Below are positions 54,583-64,000 of a stretch of DNA of 64,000 nt, piece after piece. Source of the stretch: Buchnera aphidicola (Aphis aurantii) (GTDB taxonomy: Bacteria > Pseudomonadota > Gammaproteobacteria > Enterobacterales > Enterobacteriaceae). The translations under genes were made by a program, and so were the position numbers. How positions within the stretch are numbered: position 1 is the stretch's first letter; each line of letters opens with the position of its first letter. Where the stretch lies: the NCBI RefSeq assembly GCF_039388985.1, contig NZ_CP135021.1:310001-374000 (forward strand), in the 5' to 3' direction. The notes beneath the pieces were generated by a model, which saw nothing but the letters and a program-made list of their open reading frames with translations, did not search any database and was not told the origin of the DNA.

Positions 54583-55245
54583 TTAACTTAACAAAATAAC
54601 CACTACTTCTCCATGTTTATTAATTATTCCAGTTACAATTTTATTGTTTTTAATTTGTGCACGTACTTTTTCATCAATAACACCGTTACCTAAAGCTTTA
54701 CCAGTAGTAATAATTTCAAAATTAATTCCTTTAAATTTAATGGTTACTTCTTGATTCACTTTAATTATCCAAAATGCACGTGTCATAAAAGATGTAATTG
54801 GTTGAAAAGGTAAGATATCACGTAAATTCACTCTATCTATAACATCTTGTTTTCGTAAATAAGCACCATGAGGCAATTTATCTAAACGTCCTGTTATAAC
54901 TTTTAAATCTGATTCTTTTATTTTGGTTCCACGTAAAATTTTTTTCTTTGCTATAATATATTTTCCTTTGATTTGAACTTTAGCATCAAAACACTCGTGT
55001 TGTTTCTTATAAGCATATAAAATATTAAATAAATGAAAATTATTTAAATTATCTTTTAATAAAAAACATGGTTTTTTAAAAATTTGTTTTATTTTAAATG
55101 GAGTATGTATTAATTCTGTAAAATCACTTGTATTAAGAGAATATTGTAATTGAAAAAATTCACGTAAATGAGCTATTAAATTGTTAGCATTAACTTTAAA
55201 AGATAAAAAAAACAACAAAATAAAAAAAAACTTTACCAATTTCAT
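54583..55245 (-). CDS. flgA: Flagellar P-ring chaperone FlgA
   Basis: Periplasmic helper for assembly of the FlgI P-ring. It has a signal peptide (about residues 1-20, cleavage after VNA) and a SAF-like domain with conserved GRLDKLPHGAYLRKQDVID (near residue 120) and a C-terminal TTGKALGNG...VRAQIKNNKIV block. It has 220 residues, the E. coli length. It is divergent from flgB across 280 bases, the enteric arrangement. Confidence 0.93.
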   Translation of the reverse strand: MKLVKFFFILLFFLSFKVNANNLIAHLREFFQLQYSLNTSDFTELIHTPFKIKQIFKKPCFLLKDNLNNFHLFNILYAYKKQHECFDAKVQIKGKYIIAKKKILRGTKIKESDLKVITGRLDKLPHGAYLRKQDVIDRVNLRDILPFQPITSFMTRAFWIIKVNQEVTIKFKGINFEIITTGKALGNGVIDEKVRAQIKNNKIVTGIINKHGEVVVILLS

Positions 55246-55525
55246 TTTTTTCCTTACTAAACTGTACTAAACTAATAATATTCATTTATTAAGAGTAATT
55301 TACAAGTATAATATATTGAAAATTTGATTTTTAAAAAATTTAATAAAAGTATTATCCACCTAAAATTTAAAATTTTTAAAAATTTCTATAATAATTAACT
55401 TTAAAAATTTAAATTTTAAATTAATTAAAAACTTAAACAACTAAAATATTTGATTCTAAAAAATTAAAATAGATAATATTATTAAAAAAAATAAAAGTTT
55501 CATTAAAAAACATAAAGGGTATAAA

Positions 55526-55939
55526 ATGTTTGAAAAAATAAATGCAATGTTTAATTTAAATGCACATTTATTAAATTTGTATGCTAAAAGAGAAGAAATT
55601 TTATCATCAAACATAGCTAATTCTGAAACACCTCACTACAAAGCAATGGATATTAATTTTAAAGATACATTTCAAAAAATGTTAAGAAATAATAAAAACT
55701 TTAGAATAACTTTAAAAAACACTTCAAAAAATCACTTAACATCAAAAACCAAGGAAAATAATAATCATACTTTATTTTCTATTCAACCCATAAAAACTAA
55801 AAATATTAAAATTAATGGAAATACAGTAGATATGAATCGTGAACGAATTGAATTCATAAAAAACACTTTAAAATATGAAGAAAATTTAATATTTATCAAA
55901 AATGAAATTAAAAATATGATGCTTGTATTAAAAGGATAA
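55526..55939 (+). CDS. flgB: Flagellar proximal rod protein FlgB
   Basis: Proximal rod subunit. The family motif is [17 protein letters not shown] (residues about 29-45), and the C-terminal helix is the usual terminal one. It has 137 residues. An AAAGGG ribosome binding site precedes the ATG. It is the first gene of a tightly spaced run through flgH. Confidence 0.95.
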   Translation: MFEKINAMFNLNAHLLNLYAKREEILSSNIANSETPHYKAMDINFKDTFQKMLRNNKNFRITLKNTSKNHLTSKTKENNNHTLFSIQPIKTKNIKINGNTVDMNRERIEFIKNTLKYEENLIFIKNEIKNMMLVLKG

Positions 55940-55943
55940 AAAT

Positions 55944-56354
55944 ATGTCTTTGTTTAATATATTAAATATTGCAGGTTCTGCAATGACTGCACAATCAGAA
56001 AAAATGAACATTATTGCTACTAATTTAGCAAATGCAGAAAGTATTATACATAAAAATGGAAAATATTATCCATATATTGGTAAAAAAGTTCTTTTTGAAT
56101 CTTATAATTTAAACGAAAAAGGTGTAGCAGGAGTTCAAGTTAAAAAAATAATTCATAAAAAAAATCCAATACAAATGGTATATGATCCTGATAATCCTTT
56201 ATCTAATTCAAAAGGATATATTTTAAAATCAAACATTAATCCAATTACAGAAACAATAGAAAATATTTCCGCTTCAAGAGCTTACCAAGCTAATATAGAA
56301 GTCTTAAAAACTGCTAAAAATATGATATTAAAAACATTATCTATTGGAGAATAA
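55944..56354 (+). CDS. flgC: Flagellar proximal rod protein FlgC
   Basis: Rod subunit of 136 residues. The N-terminal rod motif is IATNLANAESI, and the C-terminal motif is SASRAYQANIEVLKTAKNMI. The usual G in the N-terminal motif region is altered (AESIIHKNG). An AAAGGAT ribosome binding site lies over the flgB stop. The flgD ribosome binding site overlaps its own stop. Confidence 0.96.
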   Translation: MSLFNILNIAGSAMTAQSEKMNIIATNLANAESIIHKNGKYYPYIGKKVLFESYNLNEKGVAGVQVKKIIHKKNPIQMVYDPDNPLSNSKGYILKSNINPITETIENISASRAYQANIEVLKTAKNMILKTLSIGE

Positions 56355-56364
56355 GGAAGAAAAA

Positions 56365-57045
56365 ATGAGTGATATTAACGTGAATGCTTCTACCCCAAGC
56401 AATGTTGTGGATACAAACACTAATGAGTTAAATAATTCTTATAGTAATCCGTTAGATTTACAAAATAATTTTTTAAGCTTATTAATTGCTCAAATTAAAA
56501 ATCAAGATCCTACTGATCCTATAAAAAATACTGAACTTACATCACAATTAGCTCAAATTAATACAGCAACTGGAATTGAAAGGCTGAATAATTCAGTGGG
56601 TAGATTTTCTGATAAAATCAATCAAAATCAAAATATTCAAATTTCCTCTTTGATTGGTCATCGCGTTATGATACCTAGCTCTCAAATTGTACATACTAAA
56701 AATATCAATACAGAATTTGGAATAAATTTAATTAGTCATGCAACATCAGTGGAAATAAAAATATTAGACGGGAAGGGTAAAGTTTTACATGTAAACAAAA
56801 TGGAAAATGCTGAACCAGGAATATACAGCTTTATATGGAATGGTGTAGATTTAGATAATAAAATCATTCCTACAGGTAAATACAATATTAGTGTAACTGC
56901 TAAAAATAAAGATAAAGATATTCCAGTAGAAACTTTATGTGAAGCATTGGTTAATAGTATTATTACTTCCAATAGAGATCCTATAATAGATTTAGGTGCT
57001 ATGGGAACGACAACATTATCAAAAATTCGTAAAATTTTTAAATAA
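56365..57045 (+). CDS. flgD: Flagellar hook cap protein FlgD
   Basis: Scaffold that caps the growing hook. The N-terminal hallmark is FLSLLIAQIKNQDPTDPIKN followed by ELTSQLAQI; a FlgD tudor/Ig-like domain follows with FIWNGVDLDN. The frame is open from a TTG at 56344, but AAGGAAG over the flgC stop fits the ATG at 56365. The protein is 226 residues. Confidence 0.95.
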   Translation: MSDINVNASTPSNVVDTNTNELNNSYSNPLDLQNNFLSLLIAQIKNQDPTDPIKNTELTSQLAQINTATGIERLNNSVGRFSDKINQNQNIQISSLIGHRVMIPSSQIVHTKNINTEFGINLISHATSVEIKILDGKGKVLHVNKMENAEPGIYSFIWNGVDLDNKIIPTGKYNISVTAKNKDKDIPVETLCEALVNSIITSNRDPIIDLGAMGTTTLSKIRKIFK

Positions 57046-57096
57046 ATTTTCATCTATTTAAAAAATTTAAAAATTAACTAGTATAAGGAGTTTAAA

Positions 57097-58308
57097 ATGT
57101 CAACTATTGAAGCTATTAGTGGATTAATGGCAAATAGCAATAATATAGATGTTGTATCTAATAACATCGCAAATGCTTCTACTATTGGATTTAAGTCGAA
57201 CACTATTTCTTTTTTTGATATAGTATCTACTTCATTACACTCCAATCAAATGATCAGATCTGGTGTAGGAACTGCTAACTTAAGACAAAATTTTAGTAAT
57301 GGAGTATTACTTCAGACAGGAAGAGATTTAGATTTGGGTATTGTACAAGATGGTTTTTTTAGATTGTTAAATTCGAAAGGTTATGTATATTATACAAGAA
57401 ACGGTCAATTTTTATTAGATAAAGATAAAAATATTATAAATATGAAAGGAATGTATTTAACTGGTCAAAATAAATGCGACTTAAATAATAATCTAAATAA
57501 CATATCTAAATTAGAACCTATTAATTTAAAAAATGCTGATATTCTTAAATCAAAACCAACTAATGTGATTAAAGTAAATGCAGATTTATCTGAAAATACT
57601 AATTCTACTAATGTTATAACAGGTTCTGATGATGATATATCAAACTCAGAGATAAGTACTGTTACTATTTATGATCAAAATGGAAATGCTCAAACTATAA
57701 ATATTACTTTTGAAAAAAATGAAAATGATTGGACTATACATGTTAAATCAAATGAAATGAATGATTCGAATGAGAATAAAATTGATAGTACTATTCATTT
57801 AAAATTTGATTCTAAAGGTAAATTAATTTCCGATACACCTATAGAAATTAAATCAAAAAACTTTAAAAATCTTACTTTAAATATAGATTGTACACTGAAA
57901 AAATCAGAAGCAAATACAAATTTAATTCAACTTTCTCAAAATGGTTATCCAGAAGGTTTTTTAAAATCTTTTGAAATTTTAAATAATGGTGAAATTATTG
58001 GGGAATATAGTAACCAAAGATCAGAAAAAATTGGACAAATACTTTTATCAAAATTTATTAATCCAGAAAAACTTAAACCTGAAAGCGGAAATATTTGGTC
58101 ATCAACTCAGGAATCCGGTGATGAAAACATTGGTATAGCAGGAGATAAAGGATTTGGAATGGTTATTTCAAAAACGTTAGAATCATCTAATGTTGATTTA
58201 AACAAAGAATTAATTAATATGATTGTAGCACAACGTAATTATCAATCTAGTGCACAAGCATTTAAAACAGAAGATAAAATAATTAGCACATTAGTTAATT
58301 TAAGATAA
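57097..58308 (+). CDS. flgE: Flagellar hook protein FlgE
   Basis: Main hook subunit of 403 residues. The N-terminal rod/hook motif is [15 protein letters not shown], and the C-terminal D0 segment is [31 protein letters not shown] (near residue 365). The central domains are more diverged and rich in Asn, Ser and Lys. An AAGGAG ribosome binding site precedes the ATG. It is full length, so a hook is probably made. Confidence 0.96.
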   Translation: MSTIEAISGLMANSNNIDVVSNNIANASTIGFKSNTISFFDIVSTSLHSNQMIRSGVGTANLRQNFSNGVLLQTGRDLDLGIVQDGFFRLLNSKGYVYYTRNGQFLLDKDKNIINMKGMYLTGQNKCDLNNNLNNISKLEPINLKNADILKSKPTNVIKVNADLSENTNSTNVITGSDDDISNSEISTVTIYDQNGNAQTINITFEKNENDWTIHVKSNEMNDSNENKIDSTIHLKFDSKGKLISDTPIEIKSKNFKNLTLNIDCTLKKSEANTNLIQLSQNGYPEGFLKSFEILNNGEIIGEYSNQRSEKIGQILLSKFINPEKLKPESGNIWSSTQESGDENIGIAGDKGFGMVISKTLESSNVDLNKELINMIVAQRNYQSSAQAFKTEDKIISTLVNLR

Positions 58309-58328
58309 ATTCAAAATTAGGTATTTCA

Positions 58329-59069
58329 ATGGATAATACGATTTATCAATCAATGAAAGCTGCTGTTAGATTATTAGAAAATCAAAATACTATTTCAAAT
58401 AATTTAGCAAATATATCTACAAATGGTTTTAAAGAAGCATTTAATCTTATAATAAAAGATAAAAATATAAATAATTTATATAAAACTCAAACACAAAAAT
58501 ATTATAATTTTTCAGAAGGTATACTAACTAATACACAAAGAAAACTAGATCTAGTTGTAAAAAATAACGGATGGTTGGTAATAAAAGATAATAATGGTAA
58601 AGAAGCATATACAAAAAATGGACATTTACAAATAAATGCAAAAGGAAAAATTACAATTCAAAATTGTAACGTAGTCGGACTAAAAGGTGATATAAAAATA
58701 CCAAATAATGCAAATATAAAAATTATGTCTGATGGCACAATTAAAACAATACAAGAAAAAGAAAAAAATATTTTTGAAAAAGAAATAGGATCATTAAAAT
58801 TAGTACACTTTAAAAAAAATGATCTAATCCAAAAAAATAATGGATTATTTTATTACAAAAATAATATATTAAATAAAAATATAAAAATACCACATGATAA
58901 GACTATACGTATACAATCAGAAATATTAGAAGCAAGTAATGTTAATCCAACTAAAAATATGGTTGATATGATATCAAACGCTAGACAATTTGAAATGAAT
59001 ATGAAAATGATATCAATGTATGATCAAAATGAAGAACATGCAAATCAATTATTTAATGTTAACAATTAA
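58329..59069 (+). CDS. flgF: Flagellar proximal rod protein FlgF
   Basis: Rod subunit with the motif [16 protein letters not shown] at the N-terminus and a C-terminal [22 protein letters not shown] segment (given in part). It has 246 residues against 251 in E. coli. The ribosome binding site is weak (GGTATTTC). The middle region is very Lys/Asn-rich compared with FlgG next to it, showing faster change. Confidence 0.94.
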   Translation: MDNTIYQSMKAAVRLLENQNTISNNLANISTNGFKEAFNLIIKDKNINNLYKTQTQKYYNFSEGILTNTQRKLDLVVKNNGWLVIKDNNGKEAYTKNGHLQINAKGKITIQNCNVVGLKGDIKIPNNANIKIMSDGTIKTIQEKEKNIFEKEIGSLKLVHFKKNDLIQKNNGLFYYKNNILNKNIKIPHDKTIRIQSEILEASNVNPTKNMVDMISNARQFEMNMKMISMYDQNEEHANQLFNVNN

Positions 59070-59080
59070 AGGATAAAAGT

Positions 59081-59863
59081 ATGATTCCTTCCTTATGGAT
59101 TTCTAAAACAGGTCTTGATGCACAACAAATTAATATGAATGTTATTTCGAATAATTTAGCAAATGTTAGTACTAATGGATTTAAACGATCCAGAGCAGTT
59201 TTTGAAGATTTAATGTATCAAACAATACGACAAGCTGGAACAAATTCATCTATTGATACAACCTTACCTTCAGGATTGCAGATAGGTACAGGTGTAAGAC
59301 CAGTTGCTACTGAAAGAATTCATAGCCAAGGAAACTTATCTAAAACAGAATCTTCAAAAGACGTAGCTATTAATGGTCCCGGATTTTTTCAAGTACAATT
59401 ACCAGATGGTAATATAGCATATACAAGAGATGGTTCATTTCAACTAGATCAAAATGGTCAATTAGTAACAAATAGTGGATTTACAGTTATACCTGAAATA
59501 AACATTCCTCCTAATTCAACCAATATTAATATCGCAAGAGATGGTATTGTTAGTGTTACAATACAAGGTCAAACACAACCGATTTCAATTGGACAATTAA
59601 ATTTAACAAATTTTATTAATGACTCAGGATTGGAAAGTTTAGGAGAAAACTTATATCAAGAAACACAAGCATCAGGAGGACCAATAGATACTACACCAGG
59701 CTTAAATGGAACAGGTTTACTGTATCAAGGGTATGTCGAGACTTCAAATGTTAACGTTGCTGAAGAATTAGTAAATATGATTCAAACTCAACGAGCTTAT
59801 GAAATTAATAGTAAATCTATAAATACTTCAGATCAAATGTTGCAAAAATTATCTCAACTATAA
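59081..59863 (+). CDS. flgG: Flagellar distal rod protein FlgG
   Basis: Distal rod subunit of 260 residues. Motifs are [44 protein letters not shown] and [22 protein letters not shown] (last in part). It is among the best conserved proteins of the cluster. An AAAGGAT ribosome binding site lies before the ATG, 11 bases after flgF. Confidence 0.97.
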   Translation: MIPSLWISKTGLDAQQINMNVISNNLANVSTNGFKRSRAVFEDLMYQTIRQAGTNSSIDTTLPSGLQIGTGVRPVATERIHSQGNLSKTESSKDVAINGPGFFQVQLPDGNIAYTRDGSFQLDQNGQLVTNSGFTVIPEINIPPNSTNINIARDGIVSVTIQGQTQPISIGQLNLTNFINDSGLESLGENLYQETQASGGPIDTTPGLNGTGLLYQGYVETSNVNVAEELVNMIQTQRAYEINSKSINTSDQMLQKLSQL

Positions 59864-59934
59864 CAATTGATCTTTATACTTAAAATAAATTTAAAATTTA
59901 TATATTAAAATTTTTTATTAAGGATCATTTTTCC

Positions 59935-60651
59935 GTGGTAAAGTTATTTAGTTATAAAATTAAATATTATTTAACTATTCTCGCTTTATTATCCATTCAA
60001 AGTTGTTCTTCTATTGAACATAAGTCTTTAGTTAGTGGAATTACTACATCTATAGCTCCAAATATTTTTCCCAAAACTACAAATGGTTCTATATTTCAAG
60101 AAACCACACCTATCAATTATGGTTATCAACCACTATTTGAAGACCATCGATCTCATAATATTGGAGATACAATTACTATTGTATTACAAGAAAATATAAG
60201 TGCGAGTAATAGTTCTAGCTCTAATATGAGTCGAAATGGTACAGCAAATTTAGGTATGACAATCACACCAGGACAGTTAAATCCTATATTAGGATTTAAT
60301 ATTAATGAAAGTAAAACAGGATTTGATAGTATAGGAAAAAATGATTTTTATGGAAAAGGTAGTCATTCAGCTAAAAACACATTTACAGGTCTTATTACTG
60401 TTACTGTAAAAAGAGTGTTTCCTAATGGAAATTTACAAGTTGTGGGTGAAAAACAAGTCGCTATAAATGAAGGCATAGAATTTATTCGATTTTCAGGTGT
60501 AGTCAATCCTCATAACATTAATAAAAATAATTTAGTCGCTTCAACTCAAATTGCAGATACACGTATTGAATATGTAAATAATAATCGGATTAACGAAGTG
60601 CAAAAAATGGGTTGGCTACAACGATTATTATTGAAATTTTCTCCTGTTTAA
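59935..60651 (+). CDS. flgH: Flagellar L-ring lipoprotein FlgH
   Basis: Outer-membrane L-ring subunit. The N-terminus has a lipoprotein signal with lipobox SIQSC (Cys at about residue 24), making it a client of LolCDE. Conserved [17 protein letters not shown] and the C-terminal [14 protein letters not shown] follow. It has 238 residues. The start is GTG, with TAAGGAT about 9 bases upstream. A strong hairpin follows the stop. Confidence 0.95.
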   Translation: MVKLFSYKIKYYLTILALLSIQSCSSIEHKSLVSGITTSIAPNIFPKTTNGSIFQETTPINYGYQPLFEDHRSHNIGDTITIVLQENISASNSSSSNMSRNGTANLGMTITPGQLNPILGFNINESKTGFDSIGKNDFYGKGSHSAKNTFTGLITVTVKRVFPNGNLQVVGEKQVAINEGIEFIRFSGVVNPHNINKNNLVASTQIADTRIEYVNNNRINEVQKMGWLQRLLLKFSPV

Positions 60652-60693
60652 TATTAAAAATTAACAAACTAAAATTCTTAATATCATTAAGAA

Positions 60694-60725
60694 CTCATAA
60701 AGGATTATTTCAAATCCTTTATGAG
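60694..60725 (+). terminator. Strong hairpin between flgH and flgI
   Basis: A 13-bp perfect stem (CTCATAAAGGATT / AATCCTTTATGAG) with loop ATTTCA, 42 bases after the flgH stop. No T-tract follows directly. It splits the flg run that is continuous in E. coli. Confidence 0.6.
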
Positions 60726-60759
60726 AAGTATTTTATATAAAATTTAAAATTATTCATAA

Positions 60760-60787
60760 ATGACATATCATATATTTCGTATATAAT
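60760..60787 (+). promoter_or_regulatory. Candidate sigma-70 promoter for flgI
   Basis: ATGACA and TATAAT spaced 16 bases apart, about 55 bases before the flgI start and just after the flgH hairpin. In such AT-rich DNA a chance match is quite likely; the placement after a terminator-like hairpin is the main support. Confidence 0.3.
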
Positions 60788-60842
60788 ATATATTTTATAT
60801 ATTAAAAAAAAGAATCAATAAAGTAAATGCATAAGGTATTTT

Positions 60843-61946
60843 ATGTTTAAGATAATATCGCTATTAAAATTTATTATATGTATTTTAATAAGTTTTTACT
60901 CTTTCGCTCATGCCGAGAAAATACGTGATTTAACGAGTATTGAAGGTATCAGAGATAATCAATTAATTGGTTATGGTTTAATAGTAGGTTTAGATGGAAC
61001 TGGTGACCAGTCAACACAGGCTCCATTTACTAATCAATCATTATACAATATGCTTTCTCAATTAGGTGTTACCATTCCTCCAGATACTAATATGCATTTA
61101 AAAAACGTAGCAGCTGTAATAGTCACAGCAAAATTACCTCCGTTTAGTCATGCAGGGGAAAAAATAGATGTCGTAGTGTCTTCTATGGGTAACGCGAAAA
61201 GTCTAAAGGGAGGCACACTTTTAATGACTCCCCTAAAAGGGGCTGATAATCAAATTTATGCCATCGCTCAAGGAAACATATTAATATCTGAAAAAATTAA
61301 TTCTCAAAAAAAAAATCACTTTATGAGACTGGATCAAGTGAATTCAGGTAGAATTAATCATGGAGCAACAATTGAGAGGGAAATAAGTACTGATTTTGGA
61401 AGAAAAAAAATAATTAATTTACAACTAAATCAAGAAGATTTTAGTATTGCGCAAAAAATAAGTGATATGATTAATTTAAAATATCCAGATACAGCTATAG
61501 CAATAAATTCTAAAACAGTACAACTAAATACATACGCTAATAATACAATACAAGTTCACATGCTATCTAATATTCAAGATATAGATATTGCCATGCCTTC
61601 TCAGGAAGCTAAAATAATAATAAATCCAAGAACTGGATCTATTGTCATGAACAAAGAAGTCAAATTAGGAACATGTATTATAGCGCATAAAAATTTATCG
61701 GTAATAATTAATAGAATAATTCATCAAAATAATACAAATTTAAAAAACTCGATTTTAAATAATAAATCAAATTTATTAAAAAATATTAATAATAATTATA
61801 TAGAAAACGAAGTAATTAATAATGAAAATTTAAATGATATAATACGAGCATTAAATTCGTTAGGAACCAAACCTGATGAATTAATATCTATTCTTCAATC
61901 AATGAAAATTGCAGGTTGTATTCATGCCAAATTGGAAATCATTTAA
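60843..61946 (+). CDS. flgI: Flagellar P-ring protein FlgI
   Basis: Periplasmic P-ring subunit of 367 residues. A signal peptide ends near FAHA (about residue 24), then IRDLTSIEGIRDNQLIGYGL and GLDGTGDQSTQAPFTNQS follow (in part). The C-terminal LNSLGTKPDELISILQSMK is conserved. A region near residues 290-325 is an Asn/Lys-rich, weakly conserved insert. An AAGGTATTTT stretch precedes the ATG. Its stop overlaps the flgJ start by one base (TAATG). Confidence 0.96.
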   Translation: MFKIISLLKFIICILISFYSFAHAEKIRDLTSIEGIRDNQLIGYGLIVGLDGTGDQSTQAPFTNQSLYNMLSQLGVTIPPDTNMHLKNVAAVIVTAKLPPFSHAGEKIDVVVSSMGNAKSLKGGTLLMTPLKGADNQIYAIAQGNILISEKINSQKKNHFMRLDQVNSGRINHGATIEREISTDFGRKKIINLQLNQEDFSIAQKISDMINLKYPDTAIAINSKTVQLNTYANNTIQVHMLSNIQDIDIAMPSQEAKIIINPRTGSIVMNKEVKLGTCIIAHKNLSVIINRIIHQNNTNLKNSILNNKSNLLKNINNNYIENEVINNENLNDIIRALNSLGTKPDELISILQSMKIAGCIHAKLEII

Positions 61947-62260
61947 TGCAAAACAATTTATCTTTACTTAACATAAATAGTTACCCGGCGAAGTTAGTCG
62001 ATGATTTAAAATATCAAGTAAAAATTCATCCTAATAAATACGCATTAGAAACAGCTAAAGAAGTAGAAAGTATTTTTATTTACATGTTATTAAAAAGTAT
62101 GAGATGTTCTTTATCAAAAGAAAATTTATTAGATAATAATCAAAGTCGTTTATATACTGAAATATACGATGAAAAAATCTCGAAAGAACTAACTAAAAAA
62201 GGTATTGGATTAACAAATATTATTTTAAATCAAATTCAACAAAAAAAACTATATACATAA
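61946..62260 (+). CDS. flgJ: FlgJ rod-scaffold domain only (muramidase domain absent)
   Basis: In E. coli FlgJ has 313 residues: an N-terminal rod-cap domain and a C-terminal peptidoglycan hydrolase. Here only 104 residues remain, all from the N-terminal domain (SIFIYMLLKSMRCSL, SRLYTEIYDEKIS, KGIGLTNIIL). The ATG at 61946 overlaps the flgI stop; an upstream TTG at 61916 lies inside flgI and is not favoured. There is no hydrolase remnant downstream, where flgK starts after 29 bases. Confidence 0.93.
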   Translation: MQNNLSLLNINSYPAKLVDDLKYQVKIHPNKYALETAKEVESIFIYMLLKSMRCSLSKENLLDNNQSRLYTEIYDEKISKELTKKGIGLTNIILNQIQQKKLYT

Positions 62261-62289
62261 TAATTATAATAATTTATAAAGGAAGACAT

Positions 62290-63921
62290 ATGAGCACCAT
62301 ATTAACTTCTACTATTTCTAGTATTGATGCTATACAAATATTAATTAATAATACATCAGCAAAAGTTTTAAACCCAAACTCTCAAAACAAATCAGAACGT
62401 ATTTCAATAGAAAATAACATAGATGAATCTAATATTGACGCAGGAGTAAAGGTACAAAAAGCATATGATGAATATAATAATTTCATTGATGAAGAAAAAC
62501 GAAGAACGAGTGAACGCGTACAAGATGAGCAAACAAGAATTGAAGAGTATTTAAAATTAGAAGATTTATTTGTTGAAAAAATACATATTTTTAATGATTT
62601 AATGATGGGATTAAACTCATCTATAAAAGAAAACATTATTAATAAAAATCAAAATGTATTTAACGAAGAAATTGAAAATAATTTAAAACATATTGTAGGC
62701 GAATTGAAAAATTTTAATGAAAAATTAACTTTTTTAGAAAATGATGTTAAAAATACTATATCAGAAAAAATAAAAAAAGCAAATATCTTAATTAATAAAA
62801 TTTATAACCTTAATATTGATATTCGTTATTTTCCAGTAAAACAAGCGCCTAATGGTATCTATAAGTATATTGATCAAAGAGATAAATTAGTTGATGAATT
62901 AAACGATATTATTGGGGTTACAGTAATTAAAGATGATCATACTTTTGAAGTTCGATTAAATAATGGTATGTCTATTATTGACGATAATAAAAAGACAAAT
63001 TTTATTGTTGTAACATCGAAAACTGATGATAAATATATCAGCATCGGGTATTGGGATGATAATAATAAACAACTAAAAAAAATAGAACATATGATTCCAA
63101 GTGGATCTTTAGGTGCTCTTTTTTCATTTCGAAGAGAAGAATTACAAAACGCTAAAAACAAGCTTGGTCAATTAACTATAAATTTTGCCGACAGTATTAA
63201 TGAGAATCATACGTTAGGATACGATATGCTTGGTAATCTCGGTAAACAAGTATTTCATATTAGTCAACCTGAAATTATAGCTAGTTCAAGCAATAAAACA
63301 AACCCATTTACCTCTATCAAATGGATGTCAACTAGCGATGCACAAGATACTAATTATATAGTATCAATGAAAAATAATCGATGGATAGTTCAAAAATTAA
63401 GTGATCAAACAATGTTTGAGCCAGAGGTATATCAAAACAATAATAATGTATATCTTAGCTTTGATGGAATGGAATTAAAAATTGAAGGAAATAATAACGA
63501 AGGAAACATGTATATGATTAAACCATATGCTAAAACTTTAGATGAGCTAGAGCTTTTAATTGTAGAAGACAGTCCATTTGCATTTTCTTCAACAAATGAT
63601 GTGAATCAACAAAACAAAAATAATGCAATTATTATACAAAATTTAAATAAAGATAAATTAGTAAATAAAAAAGATACGTTAGGTACATCTTATCTTAAAT
63701 TTTTAAAATCTATATCATATAAATGTAATGATCTCGAAGAAAAAGTACCTTTTAAACGTCAAATGATTAAAATATTAGAAAATAAAAAATTATCAATGTC
63801 TGACGATATTAGTGAAGATTATAAAGAACTTAGCTATGAACAAAAATGTTATCTTGCAAATGTGAAAATATTAAAAATGGCTGAAAGCATTTTCAATGAC
63901 ATTGTCGATTGTTATAGCTAA
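62290..63921 (+). CDS. flgK: Hook-filament junction protein FlgK, diverged N-terminus
   Basis: First hook-associated protein, which normally joins hook and filament. It has 543 residues, the usual length. The C-terminal half is recognisable (YIDQRDKLVDELNDIIGV, SGSLGALFSFRREEL, and the end YKELSYEQKCYLANVKIL). The N-terminal D0 region lacks the normal NNIxxxNxxGYxR motif and reads INNTSAKVLNPNSQNKSE instead; a Glu/Lys/Arg-rich helical stretch follows at about residues 60-100. An AAAGGAAG ribosome binding site precedes the ATG. It is the last gene of the block. Confidence 0.88.
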   Translation: MSTILTSTISSIDAIQILINNTSAKVLNPNSQNKSERISIENNIDESNIDAGVKVQKAYDEYNNFIDEEKRRTSERVQDEQTRIEEYLKLEDLFVEKIHIFNDLMMGLNSSIKENIINKNQNVFNEEIENNLKHIVGELKNFNEKLTFLENDVKNTISEKIKKANILINKIYNLNIDIRYFPVKQAPNGIYKYIDQRDKLVDELNDIIGVTVIKDDHTFEVRLNNGMSIIDDNKKTNFIVVTSKTDDKYISIGYWDDNNKQLKKIEHMIPSGSLGALFSFRREELQNAKNKLGQLTINFADSINENHTLGYDMLGNLGKQVFHISQPEIIASSSNKTNPFTSIKWMSTSDAQDTNYIVSMKNNRWIVQKLSDQTMFEPEVYQNNNNVYLSFDGMELKIEGNNNEGNMYMIKPYAKTLDELELLIVEDSPFAFSSTNDVNQQNKNNAIIIQNLNKDKLVNKKDTLGTSYLKFLKSISYKCNDLEEKVPFKRQMIKILENKKLSMSDDISEDYKELSYEQKCYLANVKILKMAESIFNDIVDCYS

Positions 63922-63942
63922 TATTTACATAAATTTTAAAAT

Positions 63943-63978
63943 AAAAACTTACTTTATAAAAGTAAGTTTTTATTTTTT
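63943..63978 (+). terminator. Terminator after flgK
   Basis: An 11-bp perfect stem (AAAAACTTACT / AGTAAGTTTTT) with loop TTATAAA, followed by ATTTTTT. It begins 21 bases after the flgK stop and is a good rho-independent terminator for the flagellar run. Confidence 0.8.
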
Positions 63979-64000
63979 ATGTTTAATTTAACTAAAGAAT

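Overview
The window is strongly AT-rich, densely packed with single-copy housekeeping genes, and free of mobile elements, phage genes and CRISPR arrays. Almost every gene is a close enterobacterial orthologue with short AT-rich spacers. The gene set fits a Buchnera aphidicola chromosome (the obligate aphid endosymbiont): a flagellar hook-basal-body cluster with truncated FlgJ and no FlgM, only the 2-oxoglutarate dehydrogenase part of the TCA cycle, bioA/B/D without bioF/C, and a short Mfd. Gene order also matches what I recall of Buchnera from Aphidinae hosts. I cannot name the strain.

Layout. 1-6.8 kb: hisS (cut by the window edge), glyA, bioD, bioB, bioA, pgl. 6.8-13 kb: mfd, a 491-base spacer, lolCDE. 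13-25.5 kb: central carbon metabolism (gapA, sucAB, gpmA, pfkA, tpiA) with fldA, phrB, ybgI and glpF, including a 673-base gene-free gap after gapA. 25.6-32.2 kb (minus strand): ihfB, rpsA, cmk, aroA, serC, serS. 32.5-42.2 kb: trxB, infA, aspS, znuBC, mepM, pykA, zwf. 42.3-49.6 kb: htpX, a decayed yobF, cspC, yoaE, tsaB, minEDC, rsmC. 49.6-50.1 kb: tRNA-Leu, tRNA-Cys and tRNA-Ser. 50.1-54.1 kb: ompA, murJ, pyrC. 54.1-64 kb: flgN, flgA and flgBCDEFGHIJK, ending in a terminator just before the window edge.

How they work together. pfkA, tpiA, gapA, gpmA and pykA give most of glycolysis; zwf and pgl give the oxidative pentose phosphate entry. aroA, serC and glyA feed aromatic amino acids, serine, glycine and one-carbon units. 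pyrC makes pyrimidines. hisS, serS, aspS, infA, rpsA, rsmC, tsaB and the tRNAs serve translation. minCDE and murJ serve division and wall growth. LolCDE and OmpA serve the outer membrane. The flg block encodes rod, rings and hook, the export-type basal body that Buchnera keeps without a filament.

I found no new multi-gene system. The points most worth a second look are signs of decay: two genes (cmk, ihfB) broken by single-base shifts inside A10 tracts, a fossil yobF upstream of cspC, zinc transporter genes with the znuA slot empty, a GlpF whose pore arginine reads as histidine, and a FlgK that lacks its family's N-terminal motif. Comparisons with E. coli proteins are from memory, not from a search.
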